This document shows, piece by piece, positions 19,777 to 28,860 of a DNA stretch of 64,000 bases (the first letter of the stretch is position 1; each line of letters opens with the position of its first letter). Source of the DNA: Pseudomonas pudica. Its GTDB lineage: Bacteria > Pseudomonadota > Gammaproteobacteria > Pseudomonadales > Pseudomonadaceae. The stretch covers positions 1 to 64,000 of the forward strand of contig NZ_JADLJS010000004.1 in assembly GCF_015680405.1 (NCBI RefSeq). The letters run 5' to 3'. The translations under genes were made by a program, and so were the position numbers. Under the pieces are notes generated by a model that had not been told where the DNA came from, searched no databases, and saw only the letters and a program-made list of their open reading frames with translations.

Positions 19777-20649
19777 ATGCAATATCAGATTACCCATGCC
19801 GACCTCTCCCTGGTCCTGGCCCTGGAACGTGGCCGCTCGCTGGCCAAGGCTGCCGAGTTGCTCAAGGTCGATGTGTCGACGGTGTTCCGCTCGATCCGCC
19901 GGCTGGAATCGGCGCTGGGCACCGCCTTGTTCGTCAAGAGCCGCAAGGGCTACTTGCCGACCGACACCGCCCAGGCCCTGGCCGAGCAGGCCGAGCGCGC
20001 CGAGCAGGCGCTGGAGGCGGCGCGCATCGCCATGACCAGTGGCGAGCAGGTGGTCAGCGGCACCGTGCGCCTGACCTGTACCGAGGCGGTGATGCACAGC
20101 CTGCTGCTGCCGGCGTTGGCCGAGTTCATGCCGAACTACCCGGCCTTGTCGCTGGAGATGGGCACCTCCAATACCTTCGCCAACCTCAGCCGGCGCGATG
20201 CTGACATTGCCCTGCGCCTGACCAACACGCCGCCGGAGCACCTGGTGGGCCGCAACCTGGGGTCCACCTCTTACGTGGTCTGCGGCCAGCCGCAGTGGCG
20301 TGAGCGCCTGGCCGAGTCACCTGCCAGCGTACCGTGGATCGCCCCCGACGACTCGATGCAGGACCACCCCACGGTGGTCTGGCGCAACCAGCAGCACCCG
20401 GGCTTGAGCCCGCGTTACCAGTGCAGCGGCATGTCGACCATCGCCCAGCTGGTCACGGCCGGGCTCGGCGTGGCAGCGTTGCCAGACTACATGGTGCACG
20501 CGCTGCCCGGGGTGGATGCGCTGAGCGGACCGCTGCCGGGTTGCGACACCCAGCTGTGGCTGCTGACCCGCCCGGACTGCCGGGCGTTGCGCTCGGTGCA
20601 GACCCTGTTCGAGGAGCTGACCCCGCGGTTGCGTGACGCGATGCTCTGA
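19777..20649 (+). CDS. LysR-type transcriptional regulator
   Basis: A 290-residue DNA-binding regulator. The N-terminal winged helix-turn-helix (RSLAKAAELLKVDVSTVFRS) is followed by a periplasmic-binding-protein-like effector domain (from about residue 90). It is divergent from the gamma-glutamylpolyamine synthetase operon, the usual arrangement for a local regulator, so it probably controls that operon; the inducer is unknown. The longer frame starting at 18181 is antisense to the ligase gene and is rejected. Confidence 0.92.
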   Translation: MQYQITHADLSLVLALERGRSLAKAAELLKVDVSTVFRSIRRLESALGTALFVKSRKGYLPTDTAQALAEQAERAEQALEAARIAMTSGEQVVSGTVRLTCTEAVMHSLLLPALAEFMPNYPALSLEMGTSNTFANLSRRDADIALRLTNTPPEHLVGRNLGSTSYVVCGQPQWRERLAESPASVPWIAPDDSMQDHPTVVWRNQQHPGLSPRYQCSGMSTIAQLVTAGLGVAALPDYMVHALPGVDALSGPLPGCDTQLWLLTRPDCRALRSVQTLFEELTPRLRDAML

Positions 20650-20685
20650 GGTTATCGTCGGGCTCAGGTATCGAGGGTGTCTGTT

Positions 20686-20781
20686 CCGGCCCTTTCGCGG
20701 CTGACGCCGCTCCCACTGGGTGCGGTGATGAGCCTGAGGACAATGCGGCCCCTGTGGGAGCGGCTTCAGCCGCGAAGAAGG
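20686..20781. repeat. Inverted REP pair (cgcggctga subtype)
   Basis: Stems TTTCGCGGCTGACGCCGC and GCGGCTTCAGCCGCGAAG face each other around a spacer containing GGTGCGGTGATGAGCC. It lies between the LysR gene and rpoZ. Confidence 0.85.
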
Positions 20782-20911
20782 CAACACAGGGCTTGAAGGT
20801 GACCACCCGACAAAACAGCGCTTCCCTATTGGCTGGTGATTTTTTAAACTATCGAGTCCGCCTGCCCATTATTGGGCTGCACGCCCACCGCAATTGCTAC
20901 TGAGGAAGACC

Positions 20912-21175
20912 ATGGCCCGCGTAACTGTTGAAGACTGCCTGGAACACGTGGATAACCGCTTTGAGCTGGTCATGCTCTCGACCAAGCGCGCTCGCCAGCT
21001 GGCGACCGGCGGCAAAGAGCCACGCGTTGCGTGGGAAAACGACAAGCCGACCGTTGTTGCCCTGCGTGAAATCGCCGAAGGCATCGTCACCAACGAGTTC
21101 ATCGCCGCTGAAGAGATCGTCACCGAGGATCCGGTGTTCGCCGCGTTCGAGGACGAGAACAACGAGGCTGTCTGA
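20912..21175 (+). CDS. rpoZ: RNA polymerase omega subunit
   Basis: An 87-residue subunit that helps assemble RNA polymerase around beta-prime. The sequence [20 protein letters not shown] and the segment [12 protein letters not shown] are canonical. The ATG at 20912 has GAGGAAG upstream. It precedes spoT by 59 nt, the conserved rpoZ-spoT arrangement that pairs a ppGpp-binding polymerase subunit with the ppGpp enzyme. Confidence 0.98.
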   Translation: MARVTVEDCLEHVDNRFELVMLSTKRARQLATGGKEPRVAWENDKPTVVALREIAEGIVTNEFIAAEEIVTEDPVFAAFEDENNEAV

Positions 21176-21234
21176 TTGATGCCAGGTCGACGTCGCACGG
21201 CGCAAGGCCCTCTTCCTCGGCAGGAGGTGAACCC

Positions 21235-23343
21235 ATGCCGGGTATAGAAGCCTTGGCCGAACGGCTGTCGACCTACCTTGGCCCCGAACAGGTCAACCTG
21301 GTCCGGCGCGCCTATTTCTACGCCGAACAGGCCCACGATGGGCAGCGCCGTCGCAGTGGCGAACCCTACGTGACCCACCCGCTGGCCGTGGCCAGCATCC
21401 TCGCTGACATGCACATGGACCATCAGAGCCTGATGGCAGCCATGCTGCACGACGTGATCGAAGACACCGGCATCGCCAAGGAAGCCCTCAGCCAGCAGTT
21501 TGGCGAGACCGTGGCCGAACTGGTCGATGGGGTCAGCAAGCTGACCCAGATGAACTTCGAGACCAAGGCCGAGGCGCAGGCCGAAAACTTCCAGAAAATG
21601 GCCATGGCCATGGCCCGCGATATCCGCGTGATCCTGGTCAAGCTGGCCGACCGCCTGCACAACATGCGCACCCTGGAAGTGCTGTCCGGCGAAAAACGCC
21701 GGCGCATCGCCAAGGAAACCCTCGAGATCTACGCCCCCATTGCCAACCGCCTGGGCATGCACACCGTGCGCGTGGAGTTCGAGGACCTCGGCTTCAAGGC
21801 CATGCACCCGATGCGTTCGTCGCTGATCCACCGCGCGGTGAAAAGCGCTCGCGGCAACCGCAAGGAGATCGTCGCCAAGATCGAGCATTCGCTGGCCAAC
21901 TGCCTGGCCGCCGACGGTATCGAGGGCGAGGTCAGCGGCCGGCAAAAACACCTCTATGGCATCTACAAGAAGATGCGCGGCAAGCGCCGCGCCTTCAACG
22001 AAATCATGGACGTGTACGCGTTCCGCATCGTCGTCGACAAGGTCGACACCTGTTACCGCGTTCTCGGCGCGGTGCACAACCTGTACAAGCCGCTGCCCGG
22101 TCGCTTCAAGGATTACATCGCGATCCCCAAGGCCAACGGCTACCAGTCGTTGCACACCACACTGTTCGGCATGCACGGCGTGCCCATCGAAATCCAGATC
22201 CGCACCCGCGAGATGGAAGAGATGGCCAACAACGGCATCGCCGCGCACTGGCTGTACAAATCCAACGACGACGAGCAGCCCAAGGGCAGCCACGCCCGTG
22301 CCCGCCAGTGGGTCAAGGGCATCCTCGAACTACAGCAACGTGCCGGCAACTCGCTGGAATTCATCGAAAGCGTGAAGATCGACCTGTTCCCGGACGAGGT
22401 CTACGTGTTCACGCCCAAAGGCCGCATCATGGAGTTGCCCAAAGGCTCCACGGCGGTCGACTTCGCCTACGCGGTGCACACCGACGTCGGCAACAGCTGC
22501 ATCGCCTGCCGCATCAACCGCCGCCTGGCGCCGCTGTCCGAACCGCTGCAAAGCGGCTCGACGGTGGAAATCGTCAGCGCCCCGGGCGCGCGGCCGAACC
22601 CGGCCTGGCTCAACTTCGTGGTTACCGGCAAGGCGCGCACGCACATCCGCCACGCGCTCAAGCAACAGCGCCGCTCCGAGTCCATCAGCCTGGGCGAACG
22701 CCTGCTAAACAAGGTGCTCACCGGCTTCGACAGCAGCCTGGAGATGATCCCCCAGGAGCGTATACAGGCGATTCTCGCCGAGTACCGCCTGGAGCTTATC
22801 GAAGACCTGCTCGAAGACATCGGCCTGGGCAACCGCATGGCCTACGTGGTAGCGCGCCGCCTGCTGTCGGCCGAAGGCGAGCAGCTCCCGGCACCGGAAG
22901 GCCCGCTGGCGATCCGTGGCACCGAAGGCTTGGTGCTGAGCTACGCCAAGTGCTGCACGCCGATCCCGGGCGACCCGATCGTCGGCCACCTGTCGGCAGG
23001 CAAGGGTATGGTCGTGCACCTGGAAAACTGCCGCAACATCAGTGAAATCCGCCACAACCCGGAGAAGTGCGTACAGCTCTCCTGGGCCAAGGACATCACC
23101 GGTGAATTCAATGTCGAGTTGCGCGTCGAACTGGAACACCAGCGCGGCCTGATTGCCCTGCTGGCCAGCAGTGTCAACGCCGCCGACGGCAACATCGAGA
23201 AGATCAGCATGGACGAACGCGACGGCCGTATCAGCGTGGTCCAACTGGTGGTCAGCGTGCACGACCGCGTGCACCTGGCGCGTGTGATCAAGAAGCTGCG
23301 TACCCTGACCGGTGTGGTCCGCATCACCCGCATGCGTACGTAG
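21235..23343 (+). CDS. spoT: Bifunctional (p)ppGpp synthetase/hydrolase SpoT
   Basis: Makes and degrades (p)ppGpp in the stringent response. It has 702 residues. The hydrolase HD domain has H34, H48 and the intact H72-D73 pair in HDVIEDT. The synthetase domain (about 230-350) has [10 protein letters not shown] and [16 protein letters not shown]. The TGS domain lies at about 385-450, followed by the helical/zinc-finger region and a C-terminal ACT domain. A strong AGGAGGTGA precedes the ATG. The intact HD pair suggests that hydrolysis works. Confidence 0.98.
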   Translation: MPGIEALAERLSTYLGPEQVNLVRRAYFYAEQAHDGQRRRSGEPYVTHPLAVASILADMHMDHQSLMAAMLHDVIEDTGIAKEALSQQFGETVAELVDGVSKLTQMNFETKAEAQAENFQKMAMAMARDIRVILVKLADRLHNMRTLEVLSGEKRRRIAKETLEIYAPIANRLGMHTVRVEFEDLGFKAMHPMRSSLIHRAVKSARGNRKEIVAKIEHSLANCLAADGIEGEVSGRQKHLYGIYKKMRGKRRAFNEIMDVYAFRIVVDKVDTCYRVLGAVHNLYKPLPGRFKDYIAIPKANGYQSLHTTLFGMHGVPIEIQIRTREMEEMANNGIAAHWLYKSNDDEQPKGSHARARQWVKGILELQQRAGNSLEFIESVKIDLFPDEVYVFTPKGRIMELPKGSTAVDFAYAVHTDVGNSCIACRINRRLAPLSEPLQSGSTVEIVSAPGARPNPAWLNFVVTGKARTHIRHALKQQRRSESISLGERLLNKVLTGFDSSLEMIPQERIQAILAEYRLELIEDLLEDIGLGNRMAYVVARRLLSAEGEQLPAPEGPLAIRGTEGLVLSYAKCCTPIPGDPIVGHLSAGKGMVVHLENCRNISEIRHNPEKCVQLSWAKDITGEFNVELRVELEHQRGLIALLASSVNAADGNIEKISMDERDGRISVVQLVVSVHDRVHLARVIKKLRTLTGVVRITRMRT

Positions 23344-23366
23344 TCCGCCAACCGCAAGGAGTCATC

Positions 23367-23747
23367 ATGAGCAAGACCGTCATCAACAGCGACAAGGCCC
23401 CTGCCGCCATCGGCACCTACTCGCAGGCGATCAAGGCCGGCAACACCGTGTACATGTCGGGCCAGATCCCGCTGGACCCGAAGACCATGGAACTGGTCGA
23501 AGGCTTCGAAGCCCAGACCGTACAGGTGTTCGAGAACCTCAAGGCCGTGGCTGAAGCCGCTGGCGGTTCGTTCAAGGACATCGTCAAGCTGAACATCTTC
23601 CTCACCGACCTGAGCCACTTCGCCAAGGTCAACGAGGTGATGGGCCGCTACTTCGAGCAGCCTTACCCGGCCCGCGCCGCCATCGGCGTTGCCGCGCTGC
23701 CGAAAGGTGCCCAGGTCGAAATGGACGCCATCCTGGTCATCGAGTGA
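23367..23747 (+). CDS. ridA: RidA family enamine/imine deaminase
   Basis: A 126-residue trimeric enzyme that hydrolyses reactive 2-aminoacrylate-type intermediates. The family blocks [20 protein letters not shown] and the arginine-containing [18 protein letters not shown] are present. It lies 23 nt behind spoT with AAGGAG upstream, so it probably shares the transcript. An inverted repeat at 23755-23779 follows. Confidence 0.96.
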   Translation: MSKTVINSDKAPAAIGTYSQAIKAGNTVYMSGQIPLDPKTMELVEGFEAQTVQVFENLKAVAEAAGGSFKDIVKLNIFLTDLSHFAKVNEVMGRYFEQPYPARAAIGVAALPKGAQVEMDAILVIE

Positions 23748-23754
23748 TGCCTCC

Positions 23755-23779
23755 GGTGACGGGTGCCCTGCCCGTCACC
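23755..23779 (+). terminator. Hairpin behind ridA
   Basis: GGTGACGGG and CCCGTCACC form a 9-bp stem with a 7-nt loop, followed by TTCCCTTCTCT. The pyrimidine tail is a weak T run, so termination may be partial. The next gene starts 28 nt downstream. Confidence 0.6.
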
Positions 23780-23806
23780 TTCCCTTCTCTGCAAGGTTAC
23801 CCCGTC

Positions 23807-24538
23807 ATGCGTCAAGCACTGCCCATCGTGCTGGCAGCCCTGCTTCTGGGCGGCTGCGCCAGCCACAAACCTGAAGACCTGAACGGCACCTGGATCAACC
23901 AGAAAGCCATCGATGAGGTGGTCGAAAGCGGCCGCGTTACTCAAACCCTGAACAAACACGGCATTGAACTCGAATGGAAACTGGACGTTGCAAACCAGAA
24001 AGCGAGCTTCAGTAACGGCTTCGAAGGCGTGGATGGTCAGCTGATCCTCAATGAGGACCAGTGGCAGGTTAGTACCGAAGGTGAAGAACCTGCCCGATTG
24101 ACGCTGCGTGGCGACGAATTGAAAGTGGCAAACCGCACCTTTGGTGAACAGACTTTCGTGCGCGTCAAATCTCCACCTGCAGCAAATGCACCACTAGGCG
24201 GTAGCTTCGAGAAAGCACTGTACCAGGCCTACCTGGGCGGCAACTGGAAGATCGTCGAAGGGCAGGGAAAAGGTGCCAGCGTGCGCTTCGGCGACACCGG
24301 CAATGTCACCGGCCTGCCAGGGCCAGATCGTTTCGCCCTGTGCCTGGCGGGCGACTGCGCGACCATGGGTGGCAGCAATGACAGCCTGTGGCTGGAGCGG
24401 AACCAACGTGGCGCGCCGTTCATCCTCAAGCGCGATGGCGACAAGCTGGAGATCTTCCAGGCGGTGAACAGCGCGCAACCGGATGAAATGCCAGTGTTGG
24501 CAGCCGGTAAACGCCAGTGGCTGCTGGAACAGGACTGA
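23807..24538 (+). CDS. Predicted lipoprotein of unknown function
   Basis: A 243-residue protein with a lipoprotein signal (MRQALPIVLAALLLGGC, lipobox LGGC) that predicts lipid attachment to the cysteine at residue 17. The mature part is polar and contains a calycin-like run (DLNGTWINQKAIDEVVESGR) but I do not recognise a named family. The upstream frame from 23744 is not preceded by a ribosome site. It is followed by a REP pair. Confidence 0.8.
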   Translation: MRQALPIVLAALLLGGCASHKPEDLNGTWINQKAIDEVVESGRVTQTLNKHGIELEWKLDVANQKASFSNGFEGVDGQLILNEDQWQVSTEGEEPARLTLRGDELKVANRTFGEQTFVRVKSPPAANAPLGGSFEKALYQAYLGGNWKIVEGQGKGASVRFGDTGNVTGLPGPDRFALCLAGDCATMGGSNDSLWLERNQRGAPFILKRDGDKLEIFQAVNSAQPDEMPVLAAGKRQWLLEQD

Positions 24539-24565
24539 AACCTGCTGAGATCGTGGTCGAACACA

Positions 24566-24658
24566 CTGGTCTCTTCGCGGGTAAACCCGCTCCCACAGGT
24601 ACACCGCCAGGCTTGAAACCAACGGTGCACCTGTGGGAGCAGGTTTGCCCGCGAAGAG
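24566..24658. repeat. Inverted REP pair (cgcgggtaa subtype)
   Basis: Stems CTTCGCGGGTAAACCCGC and GCAGGTTTGCCCGCGAAG flank a spacer starting TACACCGCC. It lies between the convergent lipoprotein and epimerase-like genes. Confidence 0.85.
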
Positions 24659-24668
24659 CACAGTAGAC

Positions 24669-25526
24669 TCAGCACCCGCCTTTCAGGATCGCCGCATAGC
24701 CTTCCTTGTAACTCGGATACATCGGCGCCCAACCCAACGCCCGCGCTCGGGCATTGCTGCAGCGCTTGCTGCCGGTACGCCGCACTCGCTGCTCATCCGA
24801 CCACTCGGTTACACCCATGTACGCCCGCAGCCAGGCCACCACATCGGCCAGCGGCGCCGGGTCGTCGTCGACACCGATGTAACAGTCCTCAAGCACCTTG
24901 CCGTCGGCATCTGCCTGCAACAGAAACGCCAACAGGCTTGCAGCATCCTCGGCATGGATGCGGTTGCCATACAGCGGTGGCTCCTCGGCCACGCGGTAGC
25001 CCTGGCGCACCTGACTGAGCAGCCACTCGCGTCCGGGACCATAGATGCCGGTCAGGCGCACCACGCTGGCCGGGATGCCGCTGGCCAGTGCCAACCGCTC
25101 TGCCTTCAGCATCAATCGCCCGGAATATCCTTCAGGCTCGGTGGCCGCGCCTTCCTCGATCCACTCGCCTTCCTTCTGTGCATACACGCTGCTGCTGGAC
25201 ACGAACAGCAGGCGCCGTGGGCGTTGGCCGCGCTCGGCCAGCCAGTCCAGCACATGGCGCAAACCGTCGACATAGGCTGCCTGGTAACCCGCCTCGTCGT
25301 GCTGGCTGGCCGCCACGCAGTACACCAGGTAGTCCGGCGCGCGCTGCGGCCAGGCGTCAGGAATCGATGGTTCGGACAAGTCCGCCGCCACCGGCACGAC
25401 TCCCGCAGGCAACTGCCCGACCGAGCGACGCAGGCCGCTCACCTGCCAGCCGCGCGCAAGCATCTGCCGGGCAAGGCGCCCGCCTACATCACCACATCCC
25501 ACCACCATCACGGAATGGTCTGACAT
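24669..25526 (-). CDS. NAD(P)-dependent epimerase/dehydratase family protein (YeeZ-like)
   Basis: A 285-residue short-chain dehydrogenase/epimerase-like protein with the Rossmann motif VVGCGDVGGRLARQML near the N-terminus and a later YSGRLMLKAERL segment in the place of the YxxxK motif. The substrate is unknown. It is a single gene, divergent from exbB with about 190 nt between them. Confidence 0.9.
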   Translation of the reverse strand: MSDHSVMVVGCGDVGGRLARQMLARGWQVSGLRRSVGQLPAGVVPVAADLSEPSIPDAWPQRAPDYLVYCVAASQHDEAGYQAAYVDGLRHVLDWLAERGQRPRRLLFVSSSSVYAQKEGEWIEEGAATEPEGYSGRLMLKAERLALASGIPASVVRLTGIYGPGREWLLSQVRQGYRVAEEPPLYGNRIHAEDAASLLAFLLQADADGKVLEDCYIGVDDDPAPLADVVAWLRAYMGVTEWSDEQRVRRTGSKRCSNARARALGWAPMYPSYKEGYAAILKGGC

Positions 25527-25602
25527 CTCTAAACTCCCTAGACCAATTGATCAGGCCGACCACGCTACACGATGGATGGCTAGACCATAGGCGAAAAAAG
25601 CA

Positions 25603-25643
25603 ACAAGATTACTTTTGTTAACAAGAATTACTTGCAATAATGG
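25603..25643 (+). promoter_or_regulatory. exbB-exbD-tonB promoter with direct repeats
   Basis: TTGTTA (25615-25620) and TAATGG (25638-25643) are spaced by 17 bp. A direct repeat, CAAGATTACTT (25604-25614) and CAAGAATTACTT (25622-25633), brackets the -35 element, and TTGTTAACAA at 25615-25624 is a perfect palindrome. These could be operator sites; a Fur box is possible but I cannot match its consensus well. Confidence 0.5.
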
Positions 25644-25716
25644 CCGCCAAATTGTTCTCGGCCTACCTCGAGGCCTTGGAGAACGCTCACTTCATTCTTC
25701 ATCAGGTCCGGCCAGC

Positions 25717-26676
25717 ATGACACGTACTCAACCTTCCGCTTCGCCAACCCCGTCGCGCGCCTGGCGCGCCATCGCCGCGCTAACGCTCAGCCTGGTGCTG
25801 GCCCCGGTGGCCATGGCCGATGAGCCAACCGCCAATGCTGCCACGCCTGCTGCCGCTACTGCACCAGCTGCACCGGCCGTTGCCCCAGCCGCAGCACCGG
25901 CTGCCGACGCAGTTGCTGCCCCGGCCGCAGCAGACCCGAGCGTCGAAGCCCTGGTTGAAGACACCTCGCTGGGCATGGCCCACGACCTGTCCCCATGGGG
26001 CATGTACAAGAACGCCGACGTGGTGGTGAAGGCGGTGATGATCGGCCTGGCCATCGCCTCCATCATCACCTGGACCATCTGGATTGCCAAAGGCTTCGAG
26101 CTGATGGGCGCCAAGCGTCGCCTGCGTGGTGAAATTGCCCTGCTGAAGAAATCCGCCAGCCTCAAGGAAGCCAGCGACGTTTCCAACAAGGAAGGCACCC
26201 TGGCTCACACCCTGGTCCACGACGCGCTCGAAGAGATGCGCCTGTCGGCCAATGCCCGCGAAAAAGAAGGCATCAAGGAGCGCGTCAGCTTCCGCCTGGA
26301 GCGCCTGGTACACGCTAGCGGCCGCACCATGAGCAGCGGCACCGGCGTACTCGCCACCATCGGCTCCACTGCACCATTCGTCGGCCTGTTCGGTACCGTA
26401 TGGGGCATCATGAACAGCTTCATCGGCATCGCCAAGACCCAGACCACCAACCTGGCCGTGGTTGCCCCAGGTATCGCCGAGGCCCTGCTGGCCACCGCCC
26501 TGGGCCTGGTCGCCGCAATCCCGGCCGTGGTCATCTACAACGTCTTCGCCCGCTCTATCGCCGGCTACAAGGCCCAGGTGTCTGACGCCTCCGCCCAGGT
26601 ACTGCTGCTGGTCAGCCGTGACCTGGACCACCAAGGCAGCGAGCGTGTTGCCCCGCACATGGTGAAAGTGGGGTAA
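25717..26676 (+). CDS. exbB: TonB-system energising protein ExbB
   Basis: A proton-channel protein of the inner membrane that powers TonB together with ExbD. It has 319 residues, longer than the E. coli protein (244). The extra part is an N-terminal signal-like segment followed by an Ala/Pro-rich stretch (about 28-75). The MotA/TolQ/ExbB domain follows, with the first helix MIGLAIASIITWTIWIAKGF and the paired helices around residues 215-285. The ATG at 25717 sits behind a weak ribosome site. exbD and tonB follow. Confidence 0.96.
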   Translation: MTRTQPSASPTPSRAWRAIAALTLSLVLAPVAMADEPTANAATPAAATAPAAPAVAPAAAPAADAVAAPAAADPSVEALVEDTSLGMAHDLSPWGMYKNADVVVKAVMIGLAIASIITWTIWIAKGFELMGAKRRLRGEIALLKKSASLKEASDVSNKEGTLAHTLVHDALEEMRLSANAREKEGIKERVSFRLERLVHASGRTMSSGTGVLATIGSTAPFVGLFGTVWGIMNSFIGIAKTQTTNLAVVAPGIAEALLATALGLVAAIPAVVIYNVFARSIAGYKAQVSDASAQVLLLVSRDLDHQGSERVAPHMVKVG

Positions 26677-26679
26677 GCC

Positions 26680-27108
26680 ATGGGCCTGCATCTCAACGAA
26701 GGTGGCGACGACCTCGCCGAAAACCACGAAATCAACGTTACGCCGTTCATCGACGTGATGCTGGTGCTGCTGATCATCTTCATGGTCGCAGCCCCGTTGG
26801 CCACGGTCGACATCAAGGTCGACCTGCCGGCCTCGACTGCCAAGCCGGCGCCGAGGCCCGAGAAACCGGTGTTCGTCAGCGTCAAGGCCGACCAGAAGCT
26901 GTACGTCGGCGACGATCAGGTCCCTGCCCCCGACCAGCTTGGCCCGATGCTCGATGCCAAGACCAAGGGCGACAAGGAAACAACCATCTTCTTCCAGGCT
27001 GACAAAGGCGTGGATTACGGTGACCTGATGGAAGTGATGAACAACATGCGCGCGGCCGGCTACCTGAAGGTCGGTCTGGTAGGTCTCGAGACGGCAGCCA
27101 AGAAATGA
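26680..27108 (+). CDS. exbD: TonB-system protein ExbD
   Basis: A 142-residue inner-membrane protein with one N-terminal helix and a periplasmic domain. The proton-pathway aspartate is in INVTPFIDVMLVLLIIFMVA. It lies 3 nt behind exbB. Its stop codon overlaps the tonB start by 4 nt (ATGA), a sign of translational coupling. Confidence 0.97.
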   Translation: MGLHLNEGGDDLAENHEINVTPFIDVMLVLLIIFMVAAPLATVDIKVDLPASTAKPAPRPEKPVFVSVKADQKLYVGDDQVPAPDQLGPMLDAKTKGDKETTIFFQADKGVDYGDLMEVMNNMRAAGYLKVGLVGLETAAKK

Positions 27109-27836
27109 CAAGAACGCGCTCTAACATGGCGCGCTACGGTGGCAGCCTGGCGATCGTGCTGGGCGTGCACGTGATCGCCGTGCTGCTGACGCTCAACTGG
27201 TCGGTGCCCCAAGCCATCGAACTGCCACCGGCAGCCATGATGGTCGAGCTGGCGCCGTTGCCGGAGCCTGCGCCACCACCGCCCCCTAAAGCGGCGCCGC
27301 AGCCACCGGCACCGGTCGAGGAACCGCCGCTGCCGAAGCTGGCCGAGGCACCAAAGCCCAAGATCGCCATTCCCAAGCCGCCCAAGCCGAAGGCCAAGCC
27401 ACAGCCGCCCAAGCCCGAGAAAAAGCCTGAGCCGCCGAAGGAAGCACCGCCGACCGAACAAACGGTAGACGCACCGCCCAGCAACACGCCGCCGCAGAAG
27501 TCCGCGGCACCGGCGCCGAGCATTGCGTCCAACAGCAACGCCCTGCCGACCTGGCAGAGCGACCTGCTGCGTCACCTGGCCAAGTACAAGCGTTACCCGG
27601 AAGACGCGCGCCGTCGCGGCCTGCAGGGCATCAACCGCCTGCGCTTCGTGGTCGACGCCGAAGGCAAGGTGGTGTCGTACTCCATGGCCGGTGGGTCGGG
27701 GAGTGCCGCCCTGGACCGGGCGACCCTGGAAATGATCCGTCGGGCCGGCACGGTACCCAAGCCGCCACCCGAGTTGCTGAACAATGGCACGATCGAAGTC
27801 GTGGCACCGTTCGTCTACTCGCTGGACCGCCGCTGA
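27105..27836 (+). CDS. tonB: TonB energy-transducing protein
   Basis: A 243-residue periplasm-spanning protein that carries energy to outer-membrane receptors. A single N-terminal helix (SLAIVLGVHVIAVLLTLNW) is followed by a long Pro/Lys-rich spacer (about residues 45-130), which holds many PKP/PPK repeats, and a C-terminal TonB domain (YKRYPEDARRRGLQGINRLR). The very high proline content makes the complementary strand a long false open frame. Confidence 0.96.
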   Translation: MTRTRSNMARYGGSLAIVLGVHVIAVLLTLNWSVPQAIELPPAAMMVELAPLPEPAPPPPPKAAPQPPAPVEEPPLPKLAEAPKPKIAIPKPPKPKAKPQPPKPEKKPEPPKEAPPTEQTVDAPPSNTPPQKSAAPAPSIASNSNALPTWQSDLLRHLAKYKRYPEDARRRGLQGINRLRFVVDAEGKVVSYSMAGGSGSAALDRATLEMIRRAGTVPKPPPELLNNGTIEVVAPFVYSLDRR

Positions 27837-27930
27837 GACTTTTGTTTCTGTCACAAATCGGCAAGTCTGATAACGTGCGTCTATCGATTGCAGCCGCTAT
27901 GCTGGGCTCGCAACTTCATGGACGCACGTT

Positions 27931-28857
27931 ATGACCCTCACAGAATTACGCTACATCGTCACACTCGCCCAGGAACAGCACTTCGGCCATGCCGCCGAAC
28001 GCTGTCACGTGAGCCAGCCGACCCTGTCGGTCGGTGTGAAGAAGCTCGAGGATGAGCTTGGCGTGCTGATCTTCGAGCGCAGCAAGAGCGCGGTCCGCCT
28101 GACCCCGGTCGGCGAAAGCATCGTCGCCCAGGCGCAAAAGGTACTGGAGCAGGCCCAAGGCATTCGCGAGCTGGCTCAGGCCGGCAAGAACCAGCTGACT
28201 GCCCCGCTCAAGGTCGGTGCCATCTACACCGTAGGCCCGTACCTGTTCCCGCACCTGATCCCGCAGCTGCACCGCGTGGCGCCGCAAATGCCGCTGTACA
28301 TCGAAGAGAACTTCACCCACGTACTGCGCGAAAAACTGCGCAACGGCGAACTGGACGCGGTGATCATAGCCCTGCCGTTCAACGAAGCCGACGTGCTCAC
28401 CTTGCCGCTTTACGATGAACCGTTCTGCGCCCTGATGCCGGCCGACCACCCGTGGACCGCGAAAAAGACCATCGACACCGCCATGCTCAACGACAAGAGC
28501 CTGTTGCTGCTCGGTGAAGGCCACTGCTTCCGCGACCAGGTACTGGAAGCCTGCCCTACGCTGAACAAGGGCGGTGAAGGCTCCAAGCACACCACGGTGG
28601 AGTCCAGCTCGCTGGAAACCATCCGCCACATGGTGGCCTCGGGCCTGGGCGTGTCGATTTTGCCGCTGTCGGCGGTGCACAGCCACCACTATGCCCCCGG
28701 CGTCATCGAGGTCCGCCCACTGACTGCACCGGCACCATTCCGCACCGTGGCCATCGCCTGGCGCGCCAGCTTCCCGCGGCCGAAGGCCATCGAGATCCTC
28801 GCCGACTCGATCCGCCTGTGCTCGGTCGCCAAAGTCCCTGCGGAACAACCGGCCTGA
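27931..28857 (+). CDS. oxyR: Hydrogen peroxide sensor-regulator OxyR
   Basis: A LysR-type activator of catalase and peroxidase genes. It has 308 residues. The winged helix lies at 1-65. The redox switch cysteines are C199 and C208, in GHCFRDQVLEACP, spaced as in E. coli. The gene is directly followed by recG with 3 nt between the stop and the ATG. Confidence 0.98.
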   Translation: MTLTELRYIVTLAQEQHFGHAAERCHVSQPTLSVGVKKLEDELGVLIFERSKSAVRLTPVGESIVAQAQKVLEQAQGIRELAQAGKNQLTAPLKVGAIYTVGPYLFPHLIPQLHRVAPQMPLYIEENFTHVLREKLRNGELDAVIIALPFNEADVLTLPLYDEPFCALMPADHPWTAKKTIDTAMLNDKSLLLLGEGHCFRDQVLEACPTLNKGGEGSKHTTVESSSLETIRHMVASGLGVSILPLSAVHSHHYAPGVIEVRPLTAPAPFRTVAIAWRASFPRPKAIEILADSIRLCSVAKVPAEQPA

Positions 28858-28860
28858 GTC

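Noticed and set aside
25603..25643. Fur box at the exbB promoter
   Set aside because: Biologically likely, but the words do not match the 19-bp consensus well enough to call it.
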